Source: Massilia sp. W12
GTDB lineage: Bacteria > Pseudomonadota > Gammaproteobacteria > Burkholderiales > Burkholderiaceae_D
Length of the DNA: 64,000 nt
NCBI RefSeq assembly: GCF_037300705.1
Contig: NZ_CP147776.1
Location: forward strand, 124,001-188,000
Direction: 5' to 3'
Shown: piece after piece, positions 17,669 to 26,495 of the stretch
How the letters are laid out: each line of letters opens with the position of its first letter
Position numbering within the stretch: position 1 is the stretch's first letter
Notes under the pieces: generated by a model
Seen by the model: the letters and a program-made list of their open reading frames with translations, nothing else
Told to the model about the DNA's origin: nothing
Databases searched by the model: none
Translations under genes and position numbers: made by a program

Positions 17669-18427
17669 TTACTTACGCTTGGCGCGTTTGCGGCGCAGCG
17701 CTGTCAGCGCAAGCAAACCGCCGCCCAGCATCGCCCAGGTTTCGGCTTCCGGCACCGGCGCGGGATGATTGACGCTGCCAAAGACTGAGCTGGTAGCGGA
17801 CACGGAGCCATATCCATATCTCGCAGTATTATTGCTGAACGTGAATTTGAAATAATGGCTGCTGGAGTCGCCATTATTTTCGCTCCAGGAATGGCTGGCG
17901 GAATCCGACATCCATTTGCCATCCACATAGCCGCTGAGGCTCATATACGTATGGGCCATGCTCTCGTCGCCCTTGGTGGCGCTGGCTGCGCCACTGAATG
18001 TGCCGAAAATCACCAGCACACTGTGCGGCGTCAGTGAATAGCTGCTGGAGAAGCTGTGCGAAGCAGAATAACCGCCATCGCTGTAGGCATAGCCTTTGCT
18101 GGCCAAGCCGGTTGCGGCGCTGCCCCAGGCATACGCGGCCTGATCACCCAGGCTGATGCCGGCGGAAGAAGAATCCTTGCCGCTATTAAAGTCATGTTTG
18201 CCAATCCACGGATCATGCGGGCGTACTTGTGCTGAGCTTAAGGAGTTTTGGATATAAAAGTCCACGCCAGCAGTCACGCCATCATCCGGCGCCAGGTCAA
18301 TTACCTGGTATTGATAAGAAATTGCGGAATTCGACGAGGTGCTTTGCCCATTGTCCGCCATACTGGCGCTGCTGGCGAAGGCCAGTGTGATGCCGGCGAT
18401 TGTCGAGGTGAAGTGGGAAGTAGTCAT
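17669..18427 (-). CDS. PEP-CTERM sorting domain protein
   Basis: A 252-residue secreted protein. The signal peptide is MTTSHFTSTIAGITLAFASS, with cleavage near SMA. The body is Ser/Gly-rich, with a beta-sandwich-like pattern (HSFSSSYSLTPHSVLVIFG). The C-terminal tag is VPEAETWAMLGGGLLALTAL then RRKRAKRK. I chose the ATG at 18427 because the signal peptide begins there and an AAGG precedes it; the frame remains open to 18502 without coding character. It has the same tag family as its convergent neighbour, but the passengers are unrelated. Function unknown. Confidence 0.85.
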   Translation of the reverse strand: MTTSHFTSTIAGITLAFASSASMADNGQSTSSNSAISYQYQVIDLAPDDGVTAGVDFYIQNSLSSAQVRPHDPWIGKHDFNSGKDSSSAGISLGDQAAYAWGSAATGLASKGYAYSDGGYSASHSFSSSYSLTPHSVLVIFGTFSGAASATKGDESMAHTYMSLSGYVDGKWMSDSASHSWSENNGDSSSHYFKFTFSNNTARYGYGSVSATSSVFGSVNHPAPVPEAETWAMLGGGLLALTALRRKRAKRK

Positions 18428-18944
18428 ATTTGCCTTGTTGTGTCGTTTGTGGAGGGAAATGCAGGTGAGATGTGAGGCGCTGGAAACAGCGGCAGCATCC
18501 AATCAAGCATATCATTAGTCAGTAAAAAACACATTCAGCTATAGCTTATAACAGAGTAGCAAACCTCCCAGCGATAAAATTTTGTAATTTTCTTATGATT
18601 TCTGGCGGATTCATGGATGCCATGAACACTTGCCATGCGGCGTCCGGCATCTTGCCGCCAGCAGCAAACCCCAATACTGATTATTCGCAGTTGAAAACAA
18701 GGATGGGCGAAGCCGATGCAGCTCGCCCTGAGCCTGTCGAAAGGCAGGGTTGATCATGGCTCGACAAGTTCAACCCAGCCTGCGTTTTTTGGCCTGAATT
18801 CGGATGAACTGTCACTTTTTTATTCATACATCGGGCGTATTCACATCTCAAGCCCTGTTCCGGCAGCCGGATTAGCACTGCGGACAGCCTGATCATGATC
18901 AAACAAGCTGCCGCATGCCGCATGCCGCTGCGCCAAGCCGCCGT
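18428..18944. repeat. Intergenic region with a REP-like inverted repeat
   Basis: These 517 bases hold no supported gene. GCCCTGAGCCTGTCGAAAGGCAGGG and GGCTCGACAAGTTCAACCC (about 18725-18776) form an imperfect palindrome of the same TTCGACA family as 7224-7326; TGATCATGG next to it is shared with that copy. The AT-rich part (18500-18600) should hold the promoter of the minus-strand PEP-CTERM gene. Confidence 0.5.
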
Positions 18945-20141
18945 TTACGGGATCACATTCCCGAAATAGCTGGCGATTTCCGGCCAGATGTTTTTGATCA
19001 AGACACCGGTATTGGTCGCATTCGGGCAATTGCCGATGTGGTGCAAAGCAATCACCTTATGCGATTGGGCGGCGATTACCGGCGAACCGGACGAGCCGCC
19101 GGCGGTATCGCATTTATAACCGGTATCCACCCCGCTTTGCGGCACATCGATTTCACACATGCCGCTGCTGTTGACATCGCTGTGCAGCGCCATTTCTTTG
19201 GGATTGCCCTGACCGTGCTGCGGAATATAGATGCGCTCGCTTTGTGCGGCGTCGCGCACATCCAGACTCAAATAGCCAAAGCTGCTCACGGCGCTGAAAT
19301 TGTTCAAGGTGTACAAACTGTAATCCAGCGCTTTGCTGGTTTTCAACATGCTCGAACCGCGCACTTTGATGACGCCGCTTTGTCCCTTCACCCCGCATTT
19401 GGTGTTTTGGTAATTGAACCAGATCTCGCTCTTGGAGGGGCCTGCAGCGCCGGAAATGCAGTGGTTATTGGTCAGCATCAGATTTTGCGGGCCGACCCGC
19501 CAGGTGGAACAAAAGGCGATGCCGTTAATCAGCATGCGCGCCACCGGCCTGCTCTTGCCATACTCGGTCGGATGGCTGCTGGCGTAGCACACCGCATCGC
19601 GCCGCTGATTCGCGCCGCATGTTGAGAAGGGAGAGATTTGCGCCTCCTGCGCACGCATATCGCCGGCCTGATAGTGGTCGATTTTCACGCTGTGCAGGCG
19701 CTCATTCCATTTACTGCCCGCCGCCAAATGCACGGTGATGATGGCGCTGTCGCCAAACACCGACATCGCAGAAAAGCGGCGCAATCCATCTTCGCCTTGT
19801 TCGCTATCCCAGGTGGCATGGGTATTTTGCCGGCCATCGTAGTGATAGATTTCCTTGCCGTCGCGTGAACTGACGCTGATTTTGGCGCCGGCTGGCAATT
19901 TGACATGGGCAAAATGGACTTTGATGAAGTCCGCGCCGGGGTGGCTGATTTCATGGCGGATGGCGTACCCCTTGCGCAAGAGGCCGCCTTGCTCGCGCAG
20001 CACATAGCTGTGCGGCGCCAGTGTGACGTCATGCGCATGGGTTTGCGCCACTTGCAGCGGGGCCGGCACAGCAGTGCCCGCGAAGGCTGGCGCAACAGCA
20101 AAAGAAAGCGCAAACGCCGCGCATAAGCTGGTGAATTTCAT
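18945..20141 (-). CDS. Secreted trypsin-like serine protease (copy 1)
   Basis: A 398-residue S1-fold protein. The signal peptide is MKFTSLCAAFALSFAVAPAFA. A prodomain-like region runs about 30-170. The protease domain has His in LMLTNNHCIS, Asp in ALDYSLYTL and Ser in GGSSGSPVIA; conserved cysteines (CGANQRRDAVCYA, NTKCGV, MCEIDV, YKCDT) would form disulfides. The plan resembles the lysyl endopeptidase/Achromobacter protease I group, but specificity is not established. It is a paralogue of the next gene (20533-21729), with the same length and end (residue 398, VIP). Confidence 0.88.
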   Translation of the reverse strand: MKFTSLCAAFALSFAVAPAFAGTAVPAPLQVAQTHAHDVTLAPHSYVLREQGGLLRKGYAIRHEISHPGADFIKVHFAHVKLPAGAKISVSSRDGKEIYHYDGRQNTHATWDSEQGEDGLRRFSAMSVFGDSAIITVHLAAGSKWNERLHSVKIDHYQAGDMRAQEAQISPFSTCGANQRRDAVCYASSHPTEYGKSRPVARMLINGIAFCSTWRVGPQNLMLTNNHCISGAAGPSKSEIWFNYQNTKCGVKGQSGVIKVRGSSMLKTSKALDYSLYTLNNFSAVSSFGYLSLDVRDAAQSERIYIPQHGQGNPKEMALHSDVNSSGMCEIDVPQSGVDTGYKCDTAGGSSGSPVIAAQSHKVIALHHIGNCPNATNTGVLIKNIWPEIASYFGNVIP

Positions 20142-20414
20142 TGTGTTTCCTCAGGTGTGTCACCACAGCCAGACAAATCGCTGGCGGCGGATGTTTTTTA
20201 TGGGATGTGGCGCAGGACAGGGCAAGCACGCTCGCCGCAACGCCCGGTTTGTGTCTCCTCAAGCCGGGGCCACGCAGATATATTAAGGATGCAAGAATAT
20301 ATTTGCAACAATAGTGAAAATATTGATGCAAATTATTTCATTTATTGTCGTAATTACTACACACCGTGCCTCATGCAGCGCTGCAAGCAGCATCCTTCTC
20401 TGTGCGCAGGCGGA
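20142..20414 (-). promoter_or_regulatory. Upstream region of protease copy 1
   Basis: Non-coding. It shares GGCAAGCACGCTCGCCG, TGTCTCCT, a run around GGGGCCAC, then an AT-rich tract with ATGCAAAT-like words, in the same order as 21780-21935 upstream of copy 2. The promoter region was therefore duplicated with the gene. No exact promoter is assigned. Confidence 0.45.
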
Positions 20415-20478
20415 ATAAGAAAACGGCGCAAGCCCGCCACAGTCCGTCTTGCAAGTCGAACCTGGCGGCTTGCGCCGT
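20415..20478 (-). terminator. Terminator of protease copy 2
   Basis: ACGGCGCAAGCCGCCA (right arm, read on the minus strand) pairs with TGGCGGGCTTGCGCCGT around a 23-base loop (arms 20463-20478 and 20423-20439), followed on the minus strand by TTTTCTTATT. It sits 55 bases after the stop. Confidence 0.7.
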
Positions 20479-20532
20479 CATGTTTTCAGCATCTGCGCAG
20501 CGCCCGCAAGGGTTGCTGCGCCGGCCGCTTGA

Positions 20533-21729
20533 TTAAGGAATCACGCCGCCGAAGAAGGTCGAGATTTCCGGCCAGATTTTCTTGACCAGCACACCCTTAT
20601 TGGTGCAGCCGCCCAGATGGTGCAGCGCAATCACTTTATTGTATTTAGCCGCCAGCACCGGCGAACCGGAGGAGCCGCCAATTGTGTCGCACATATAGCC
20701 GGTGTCCACACCGGTGACTGCGATATCAATCGCGCACAGGCCGCCGGTATTTCTGTCGCTGGTGATCGCCAATTCTTTCGGATTGCCCGCGCCATGTTGC
20801 GGAATATAGATGCGCTCGCCTTTGACAGCGTCGCGCACATCCAGGCTCAGATAGCCAAAGCCGGAAATCGCATTGAAATTATCCACCGTGAACAGGGTGT
20901 AATCGAGCGGGCCGCTGGTTTTCTTCATGCTCGAACCGCGCACCTTGGTGACAGTCCCCAGGCCTTTCACACCGCATTTGGTGTTTTGATAATTGAACCA
21001 GACTTCAGAGCCGGTCGTGGCGCTGGAGGTGGAGATGCAATGGTTATTGGTCAGCATCAGATTTTGCGGGCCAACGCGCCAGGTGGTGCACAAGCCGCCA
21101 CCGGAAATCAAGAGGCGCGCCACCGGTTTGGATTTGCCAAACTCAGTCGGATGGCTGCTGGCGTAACACACAGCATCGCGCCGCTCATTCACGCCGCAAG
21201 TGGAGGTCGTGCCCATCTGCTCTTCCGGATTCATATTGCCGGCCAGATAGCTGTCAATTTTGACGGCATGCGCTTGTTCATTCCACTTGCTGCCAGCCGG
21301 CAGGTGCAGCTTGATAATGGCGCGGTCGCCAAACACCGACATCGAAGAAAAGCTGGTGCGGCCATCTTCGCCTTTGGCGCTATCCCAGGTGGCGTGATCT
21401 TGCTTGCGGCCATCGAAGGTGTACACCTCTTTGCCATCCGGCGAGCTGACAGTCAGCTTGGCGCCAGCCGGCAATTTGAAATGCGAGAAGCGCACTTTGA
21501 TGAAGTCAGCGCCGGGTTGGCTGACTTCGCGCTGGATCACTTGCGCACGCCGCATCACGCCGGCATTTTCACGCAGTAAATGTACTTCAGGAGCCAGGGA
21601 CAGATCCGTGGCATGGGTCTTGGCTACTTGCACAGGCTTTGGCAACGCTGCCGCAGCAACTGACTCAACATCCGCAGCGGAGGCGGCAAAAGAGAGCGCC
21701 AGCAAGGCGCACAGGCTGGTGAATTTCAT
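20533..21729 (-). CDS. Secreted trypsin-like serine protease (copy 2)
   Basis: A 398-residue protein with a signal peptide (MKFTSLCALLALSFAASA) and the same architecture as copy 1: His in LMLTNNHCIS, Asp in PLDYTLFTV, Ser in GGSSGSPVLA. Long identical runs such as RRDAVCYASSHPTE, RVGPQNLMLTNNHCIS and FGYLSLDVRDA show a recent tandem duplication. The N-terminal prodomain and the loop after the catalytic His (STSSATTG versus GAAGPSK) differ most, suggesting divergence in activation or specificity. It has its own terminator and upstream region, so it is transcribed separately. Confidence 0.88.
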   Translation of the reverse strand: MKFTSLCALLALSFAASAADVESVAAAALPKPVQVAKTHATDLSLAPEVHLLRENAGVMRRAQVIQREVSQPGADFIKVRFSHFKLPAGAKLTVSSPDGKEVYTFDGRKQDHATWDSAKGEDGRTSFSSMSVFGDRAIIKLHLPAGSKWNEQAHAVKIDSYLAGNMNPEEQMGTTSTCGVNERRDAVCYASSHPTEFGKSKPVARLLISGGGLCTTWRVGPQNLMLTNNHCISTSSATTGSEVWFNYQNTKCGVKGLGTVTKVRGSSMKKTSGPLDYTLFTVDNFNAISGFGYLSLDVRDAVKGERIYIPQHGAGNPKELAITSDRNTGGLCAIDIAVTGVDTGYMCDTIGGSSGSPVLAAKYNKVIALHHLGGCTNKGVLVKKIWPEISTFFGGVIP

Positions 21730-22044
21730 TCTGATTCCTTAGATGTGCAACGTCCGCCACGGGGGTGGTTTGGCTGCGTTTGTTTTTGATGGAATGTGGC
21801 AAAGGATCCGGCAAGCACGCTCGCCGATTGTCCCCGCTGCTGTCTCCTTCAAAGCGGGGGGCCACACAAGAATACTAAGGAAGCTGAAATCGATTTGCAA
21901 GAAATATGTGTATTTTTATGCAAATAATTTTACATTAAGTTTCCAATAAGAAAATAAAATTACAATACGGAAAGCAAACCCGGAAAAATCTGTTTCTATT
22001 GCAATTTATGCAATACGCGCAGAGTATGCCGTCTTCCGTGCCGG
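21730..22044 (-). promoter_or_regulatory. Upstream region of protease copy 2
   Basis: These 315 bases hold no gene and match part of 20142-20330. The AT-rich tract 21885-21965 is the likely promoter area. I see no terminator for the chromate transporter gene that ends at 22045. Confidence 0.4.
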
Positions 22045-23382
22045 CTAAACGGTGCGCCAGCCTGCCGCGCTCAAGGCCATGCCCAGCAAGGCGGCGCCGG
22101 CCAAGACCCGCAAGGCGCTTTGCGCGCGCACTTGCAAAGCCCACCAGGCCAGCAGCGTCAGGCCGGCGGCCAGCCAATCGGTCTGCGCCAGTCCTTGCCA
22201 GCCCTGCGGCCACAGTAAGTGCGCGCCAAATTGCAGGCCGAGCAAGACAATCATGCCAACCACCGCCGCGCTGATCGCGCTGAGCGGGGCTTGCAGTTGC
22301 AAGTCGTTGCGGCTGCGTTCAACCAGCGGGCCGCCGGCCAGGATGAAGAGGAAGGAAGGCAAAAAGGTGTACCAGCTGACCAGGCAGGCGGCAAACACGC
22401 CGGCGGCCAGCGGGCTGTGGCCCGGCCACATGCGCCACTCCCAGGCGGCGACAAAGCCGACAAAGGCGACGATCATAATCAAGGGGCCGGGCGTGGATTC
22501 GCCCAGCGCCAGCCCGTCCATCATGCGGCCCGGCGTCAGCCAGCCCCATTCATGCACCACGCCTTGATACACATAAGGCAGCACGGCATACGCGCCGCCA
22601 AAGGTGAGCAGGGCCGCCTTGGTGAAAAACCAGGCCATGCCGGGAAAGGGATGGGACGGGCCGAAATTCAGCGCCAGCAGCAATAAGGGCACGGCCCACA
22701 ACAGCAGCGCGCACACGACAATCAGGCTCAAACGGCGCCAGCTGTGGCGCGCATGCAGCGGGGTCGGGCTGTGGTCATCAATCAAGGCCGCTTGTGTTGC
22801 CGCATCTTTGCTCTGGCTGTGCGCGGCGCCCGCCGGGATCCAGCGCCGGCCCCACCAGCCAAACAGCGCTGCCGCCAGCACAATCAGGGGAAACGGTAAG
22901 GCCAGCGCAGCGCTGGCTGTCAAGGAAAACAGCGCCAGCGCGCGCAATGCCGTCGATTTCAAACTGCGGCTGGCAAGACGCCATGCAGCTTGCGCGATCA
23001 AGGCCAGCACCGCCGCCTTCACCACATACAGCACGCCAGCCAGCAGCGGCGCCTGGGCATACGCCATATACAGCCAGGACAGCAAAATCAAGATCAAGAG
23101 TGAAGGCAGGATAAACAGCGCGCCGGCCAGAATGCCGCCGGGAATGCCATGCATCAGCCAGCCGATATAAGTCGCCAGTTGTTGCGCTTCCGGCCCCGGC
23201 AAGACCATGCAATAGTTCAGCGCATGCATGAAGCGGCGCTCGGAAATCCAACGCCGCCGCTCCACCAATTCCTGATGCATCAAGGCGATCTGCCCGGCCG
23301 GCCCGCCAAAACTGACCCAGCCGAGTTTGTGCCAAAAGCGCAGCGCTTGTGAAAATGCCGGGGCGGAGGAGGGCTGGGACAT
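22045..23382 (-). CDS. chrA: Chromate transporter, CHR-CHR long chain
   Basis: A 445-residue polytopic membrane protein of the chromate ion transporter family, made of two homologous halves. The first has FGGPAGQIALMHQELVERRRW and YCMVLPGPEAQQLATYIG; the second has FGGAYAVLPYVYQGVV and LGESTPGPLIMIVAFVGF. These FGGP/PGP motifs are family signatures. It expels chromate driven by the proton gradient; many homologues have unknown substrates. I chose ATG 23382, with an AGGTG site upstream, over the in-frame GTG at 23391. No chrB regulator is nearby. The gene stands alone between a protease and a DUF3147 gene. Confidence 0.9.
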   Translation of the reverse strand: MSQPSSAPAFSQALRFWHKLGWVSFGGPAGQIALMHQELVERRRWISERRFMHALNYCMVLPGPEAQQLATYIGWLMHGIPGGILAGALFILPSLLILILLSWLYMAYAQAPLLAGVLYVVKAAVLALIAQAAWRLASRSLKSTALRALALFSLTASAALALPFPLIVLAAALFGWWGRRWIPAGAAHSQSKDAATQAALIDDHSPTPLHARHSWRRLSLIVVCALLLWAVPLLLLALNFGPSHPFPGMAWFFTKAALLTFGGAYAVLPYVYQGVVHEWGWLTPGRMMDGLALGESTPGPLIMIVAFVGFVAAWEWRMWPGHSPLAAGVFAACLVSWYTFLPSFLFILAGGPLVERSRNDLQLQAPLSAISAAVVGMIVLLGLQFGAHLLWPQGWQGLAQTDWLAAGLTLLAWWALQVRAQSALRVLAGAALLGMALSAAGWRTV

Positions 23383-23480
23383 GGGGCGCACCTGAACAGG
23401 GTTGAGGACGGCGCTATTGTGTCAGTTTTGCAGCGCGGCAAAAAGTCCGTATGCTGTGTTTTTTTCAGCGGGGGAATCTG

Positions 23481-23834
23481 ATGATCTGGTTATTGACCAA
23501 ATATGCATGCAGCGCCGCGCTGGTGGTGGCGATTTCGGAATTGGCCAAACGCAGCGACCGCCTCGGCGGCTTGCTCGGCGCGCTGCCGCTGGTGACGCTG
23601 CTGAGTTTGTGCTGGTTGTATCTGGAAGGGCAGCCGCAGGAAAAGCTGGCGAATCACGCCTGGTACACATTCTGGTATGTGTTGCCGACCTTGCCGATGT
23701 TTTTGGCGTTTCCCTGGCTTTTGCGCCAATTCGGTTTCGCCGGCGCGCTGGCCGCCAGTTGTGTCATGAGTATTCTGTGTTTTATTTTATTAGACAGAAT
23801 TTTGCGCGCCTGGCTGCAAATCAGCTTGTGGTGA
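23481..23834 (+). CDS. DUF3147 family membrane protein
   Basis: A 117-residue protein with four predicted membrane helices, starting MIWLLTKYACSAALVV. The block SELAKRSDRLGGLLGALPL followed by WLYLEGQ is typical of DUF3147. GGGGGAA six bases before ATG 23481 fixes the start; an earlier in-frame start at 23451 has no ribosome site. It is divergent from chrA, about 100 bases away. Function unknown. Confidence 0.75.
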   Translation: MIWLLTKYACSAALVVAISELAKRSDRLGGLLGALPLVTLLSLCWLYLEGQPQEKLANHAWYTFWYVLPTLPMFLAFPWLLRQFGFAGALAASCVMSILCFILLDRILRAWLQISLW

Positions 23835-24198
23835 GGCTGCGCTTTTCGTTTGAGGATTGGCGCAACATTGCCGCAGGCTGCAATTGCAAGAGGCGCTGCA
23901 GTGTGGAGTATGGGGGCTGCCGGCGGTGTTTGCTGGTATTGCCGGTTTGCTGCGATCTGGCAAGTGATGAATAAATTTCCTTTTTAGTGCTTAATGTTTA
24001 TTTGTATTTAGTTGCGCCGGCTGTGCTCCCGGTATCAACTCCCGTACCCGCTGTCGTAAAAGCCGCGCCACAGTCACGCCACGGGCATGAATTCACACGC
24101 CCACAGCGCTGCGGCAGTCGTATAATGCTTGATCCATGTTTCCGGAAATATCAGTCTTTCCTGCTGGAAATATCCAGTCTATTTGAAGAGTCCTGCCC
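23835..24198 (+). promoter_or_regulatory. Upstream region of the T6SS operon with a consensus -10 box
   Basis: These 364 bases hold no gene. A perfect TATAAT at 24121-24126 lies 73 bases before tagH, but no good -35 sits 16-18 bases upstream (CGCCCA), so an activator may be needed. Confidence 0.35.
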
Positions 24199-26397
24199 AT
24201 GCCATTGATACTGCGCGTTACCTCATATCGCAAGCAAGCGCCTCTTGCACCGATCGAAAAGGCCTTTGATCCGCTCGGCGGTACGATCGGGCGTGGCGCG
24301 AACAATGATTTGATCTTGCCGGACGACTCCAAATTCATCTCCCGCACCCATTGCCGCATCGATTTCGTCAGCGGCGCCTTCCATCTTTCCGATCAGGGCA
24401 GCAATCCTGTGTTTGTGAACGGGCGTTCGGTGGGCAATGGCAAGCAAGTGCGCCTGGGACACGGCGACTTGATCGATATCGGCGAATACCAATTGCAAGC
24501 CGCGTTGAGCGATAACGCCAGCGTGACGCCGGGGCCGGTCGCGATGCCGGCGGCGCCGGCCAATTTACATCCCGGTCTGGCGTTTGAGTCAATCGCGCCG
24601 CCGGTCGCCGCGCCTGCTGCGGGCGGCGGATTTGCGCCGAATCTGGGCGGTCATCAGGGCGGTTTTTCCGGCAGTAATAATACCCAGGCTATTCATCTCG
24701 GCTCGACCGACAACACCGCCGGCGCGCTCGACACCCTGGCGGCTTCAAATATTTTAAATGTGGGCGGCAATCTGGGCGGCCCCAGCGCTGGACGCGATCC
24801 GCTGCAGCTGGGCGGCGCCATGGGCGGCGGCGCGCCTTTGGGCGACCCGCTGTTCGGCAGCGCGCCGGCGCCGCGCCCCGGTGCGTATCAGGGTTCTGAG
24901 CAAGACCATTTGCCGGCCCACCATATGCCGATGCCGCAAATCAAGCCCTTGTTGCCGGATGACTTTGATTTGCTGGGGCCATCGCCCAGCCCCTTGCCGG
25001 CGCCTGCTGCGCCAGCGTTTAAACCGGCTCCGGCCCCGTTTTTGCCGGATGATTTTGACTTGCTCGGCCCGCCGCCCTCGGCCACCAATCCGCTGCTGGC
25101 GCCCGCGCCGGCGCCCAGCATGTCGCCGGCCCCGGCGCTGTCGGCTGATTTTGATCCGCTCAAACCGGCTGCCGCGCCTGCCGCAGTGGCGGGCGGCGGC
25201 GCAGGCGGTTTGCCGGCCAATTTTGATCCGCTGGAAGGCTTGGGCGGGCCGGCGCCGGCGGCGTTGCCGGCCGATTTCAACCCATTGGCGCAAGCCCCGG
25301 CGCCGGCGCCTGCTGGCGCCGGGCTGGCGGCGGACTTCAACCCGCTGGCCCCTGCGCCGGCGGCGGCTGGCCTGGGTTTGCCGGCGGATTTCAATCCACT
25401 GGCGCAGGCAGGAGCGGGCCTGGGGGCAGATTTCAATCCTTTGGCGCCGGCCGCCGCGCCGTCGCCGGCGCACGCTGCAGGCATGCAAATTCCGCTGCCC
25501 GGCGGGGGCCGCAATGTGCAGCGCGCAACCGAGCTTGGCTTGAATACCGGCAGCTTCCAGGCGCAACAATTGGCGGCCCAGGTCGCGGCCCATGCGCCGG
25601 CCCCGGTTCCGGTTCCAGCGCCAATTCCTGTGTCAATTCCTGCCCCGGTTCCGGCGCCAATTCCAGCCCCGGTTCCAGCCCCGGTTCCGGCGCCAATTCC
25701 AGCGCCAATTCCGGCCCCGATTCCAGTCCCGGTACCCGTGCCGGTGCCTGTGCCTGTGCCGGTTCCCGTGCCAGTCCCGACGCCAGCCGCCGGCGGCAAT
25801 GATGCCGAAGTGATGGCGGCACTGCTGCGCGGTTTGCGTTTGCAGGATTTGCAAACCAAGCACACCTCGCCGGAAGTGGCGGAAATGGTCGGCGCCATGT
25901 TGCGCGAAGCGGTGGATGGCGCGATGGCTGTGCTGGCCGCGCGCACCATGACCAAGCGCGCCGCGAATATCGAATCGACCATGCTGGCCAGCAAGGGCAA
26001 TAATCCGATGAAATTCATTCCTGACCCGGATGATGCGCTGCGCCAGATGCTGACCAATGCCTATGCCGGCTTTTTACCCGGCGTGAAGGCGATGAATGAC
26101 GCTTTTGCCGATTTGCGCGCGCATGAATTGGCCACCATGGCCGGCATTCGCGCTGCGCTGGCCGGGGTGCTGGCGCGCTTTGATCCGGCGGCGATTGAAG
26201 CGCGCCTGGCTGAGCCGAGTGTGATGGACAAAGTGCTGGCCTCCAGCCGCAAAGCCAAGATGTGGGATCGCATGGTCGAGATGTATAAGCAGATGAGCAA
26301 TGAGGCGGAAGACGATTTCCAGCGCCTGTTCGGCGAAACCTTTGCGCGCGCGTATGAGGAGCAAACCGAACGCATGCGCCAGAGCAAGAAAAACTGA
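24199..26397 (+). CDS. tagH: T6SS-associated FHA domain protein TagH
   Basis: A 732-residue protein. An FHA phosphothreonine-binding domain (about 25-95: GGTIGRGANNDLILPDD, FISRTHCRID) opens it. Next comes a long low-complexity linker (about 110-530), then the conserved TagH C-terminal domain (about 535-728: LLRGLRLQDLQTKHTSPEVAEMVGAMLREAVDG). The linker holds two LPDDFDLLGP motifs, five or more DFNPLAP motifs and a Pro-x tract. TagH proteins act in threonine-phosphorylation control of T6SS with PpkA/PppA, neither encoded here. It is the first gene of the T6SS group, 98 bases before tssK. The linker is much longer than usual. Confidence 0.9.
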   Translation: MPLILRVTSYRKQAPLAPIEKAFDPLGGTIGRGANNDLILPDDSKFISRTHCRIDFVSGAFHLSDQGSNPVFVNGRSVGNGKQVRLGHGDLIDIGEYQLQAALSDNASVTPGPVAMPAAPANLHPGLAFESIAPPVAAPAAGGGFAPNLGGHQGGFSGSNNTQAIHLGSTDNTAGALDTLAASNILNVGGNLGGPSAGRDPLQLGGAMGGGAPLGDPLFGSAPAPRPGAYQGSEQDHLPAHHMPMPQIKPLLPDDFDLLGPSPSPLPAPAAPAFKPAPAPFLPDDFDLLGPPPSATNPLLAPAPAPSMSPAPALSADFDPLKPAAAPAAVAGGGAGGLPANFDPLEGLGGPAPAALPADFNPLAQAPAPAPAGAGLAADFNPLAPAPAAAGLGLPADFNPLAQAGAGLGADFNPLAPAAAPSPAHAAGMQIPLPGGGRNVQRATELGLNTGSFQAQQLAAQVAAHAPAPVPVPAPIPVSIPAPVPAPIPAPVPAPVPAPIPAPIPAPIPVPVPVPVPVPVPVPVPVPTPAAGGNDAEVMAALLRGLRLQDLQTKHTSPEVAEMVGAMLREAVDGAMAVLAARTMTKRAANIESTMLASKGNNPMKFIPDPDDALRQMLTNAYAGFLPGVKAMNDAFADLRAHELATMAGIRAALAGVLARFDPAAIEARLAEPSVMDKVLASSRKAKMWDRMVEMYKQMSNEAEDDFQRLFGETFARAYEEQTERMRQSKKN
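25593..25794 (+). repeat. In-frame proline-x repeat tract in tagH
   Basis: About 66 codons alternate Pro with Val, Ala or Ile (PVPAPIPAPVPAP pattern). The DNA is a degenerate six-base repeat (GCCGGTTCC, GCCAATTCC, GTGCCTGTG). The tract should form a stiff polyproline rod between the FHA and C-terminal domains and could change length by slippage. Confidence 0.85.
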
Positions 26398-26495
26398 GTC
26401 CGCGCCGGCGCAGCGCTGTTGCGCCGGCCCACCGCATAGCAAGCCTGGCGCGGCCACGTTGCGCCGCCGGGCATTAGAGAAAAGAGTGAGGAAGA

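Noticed and set aside
24888-26057. Long minus-strand open frame antisense to tagH (GT/GA-rich product)
   Set aside because: It mirrors the Pro-x and Ala-rich repeats of tagH; there is no ribosome site or recognisable domain.
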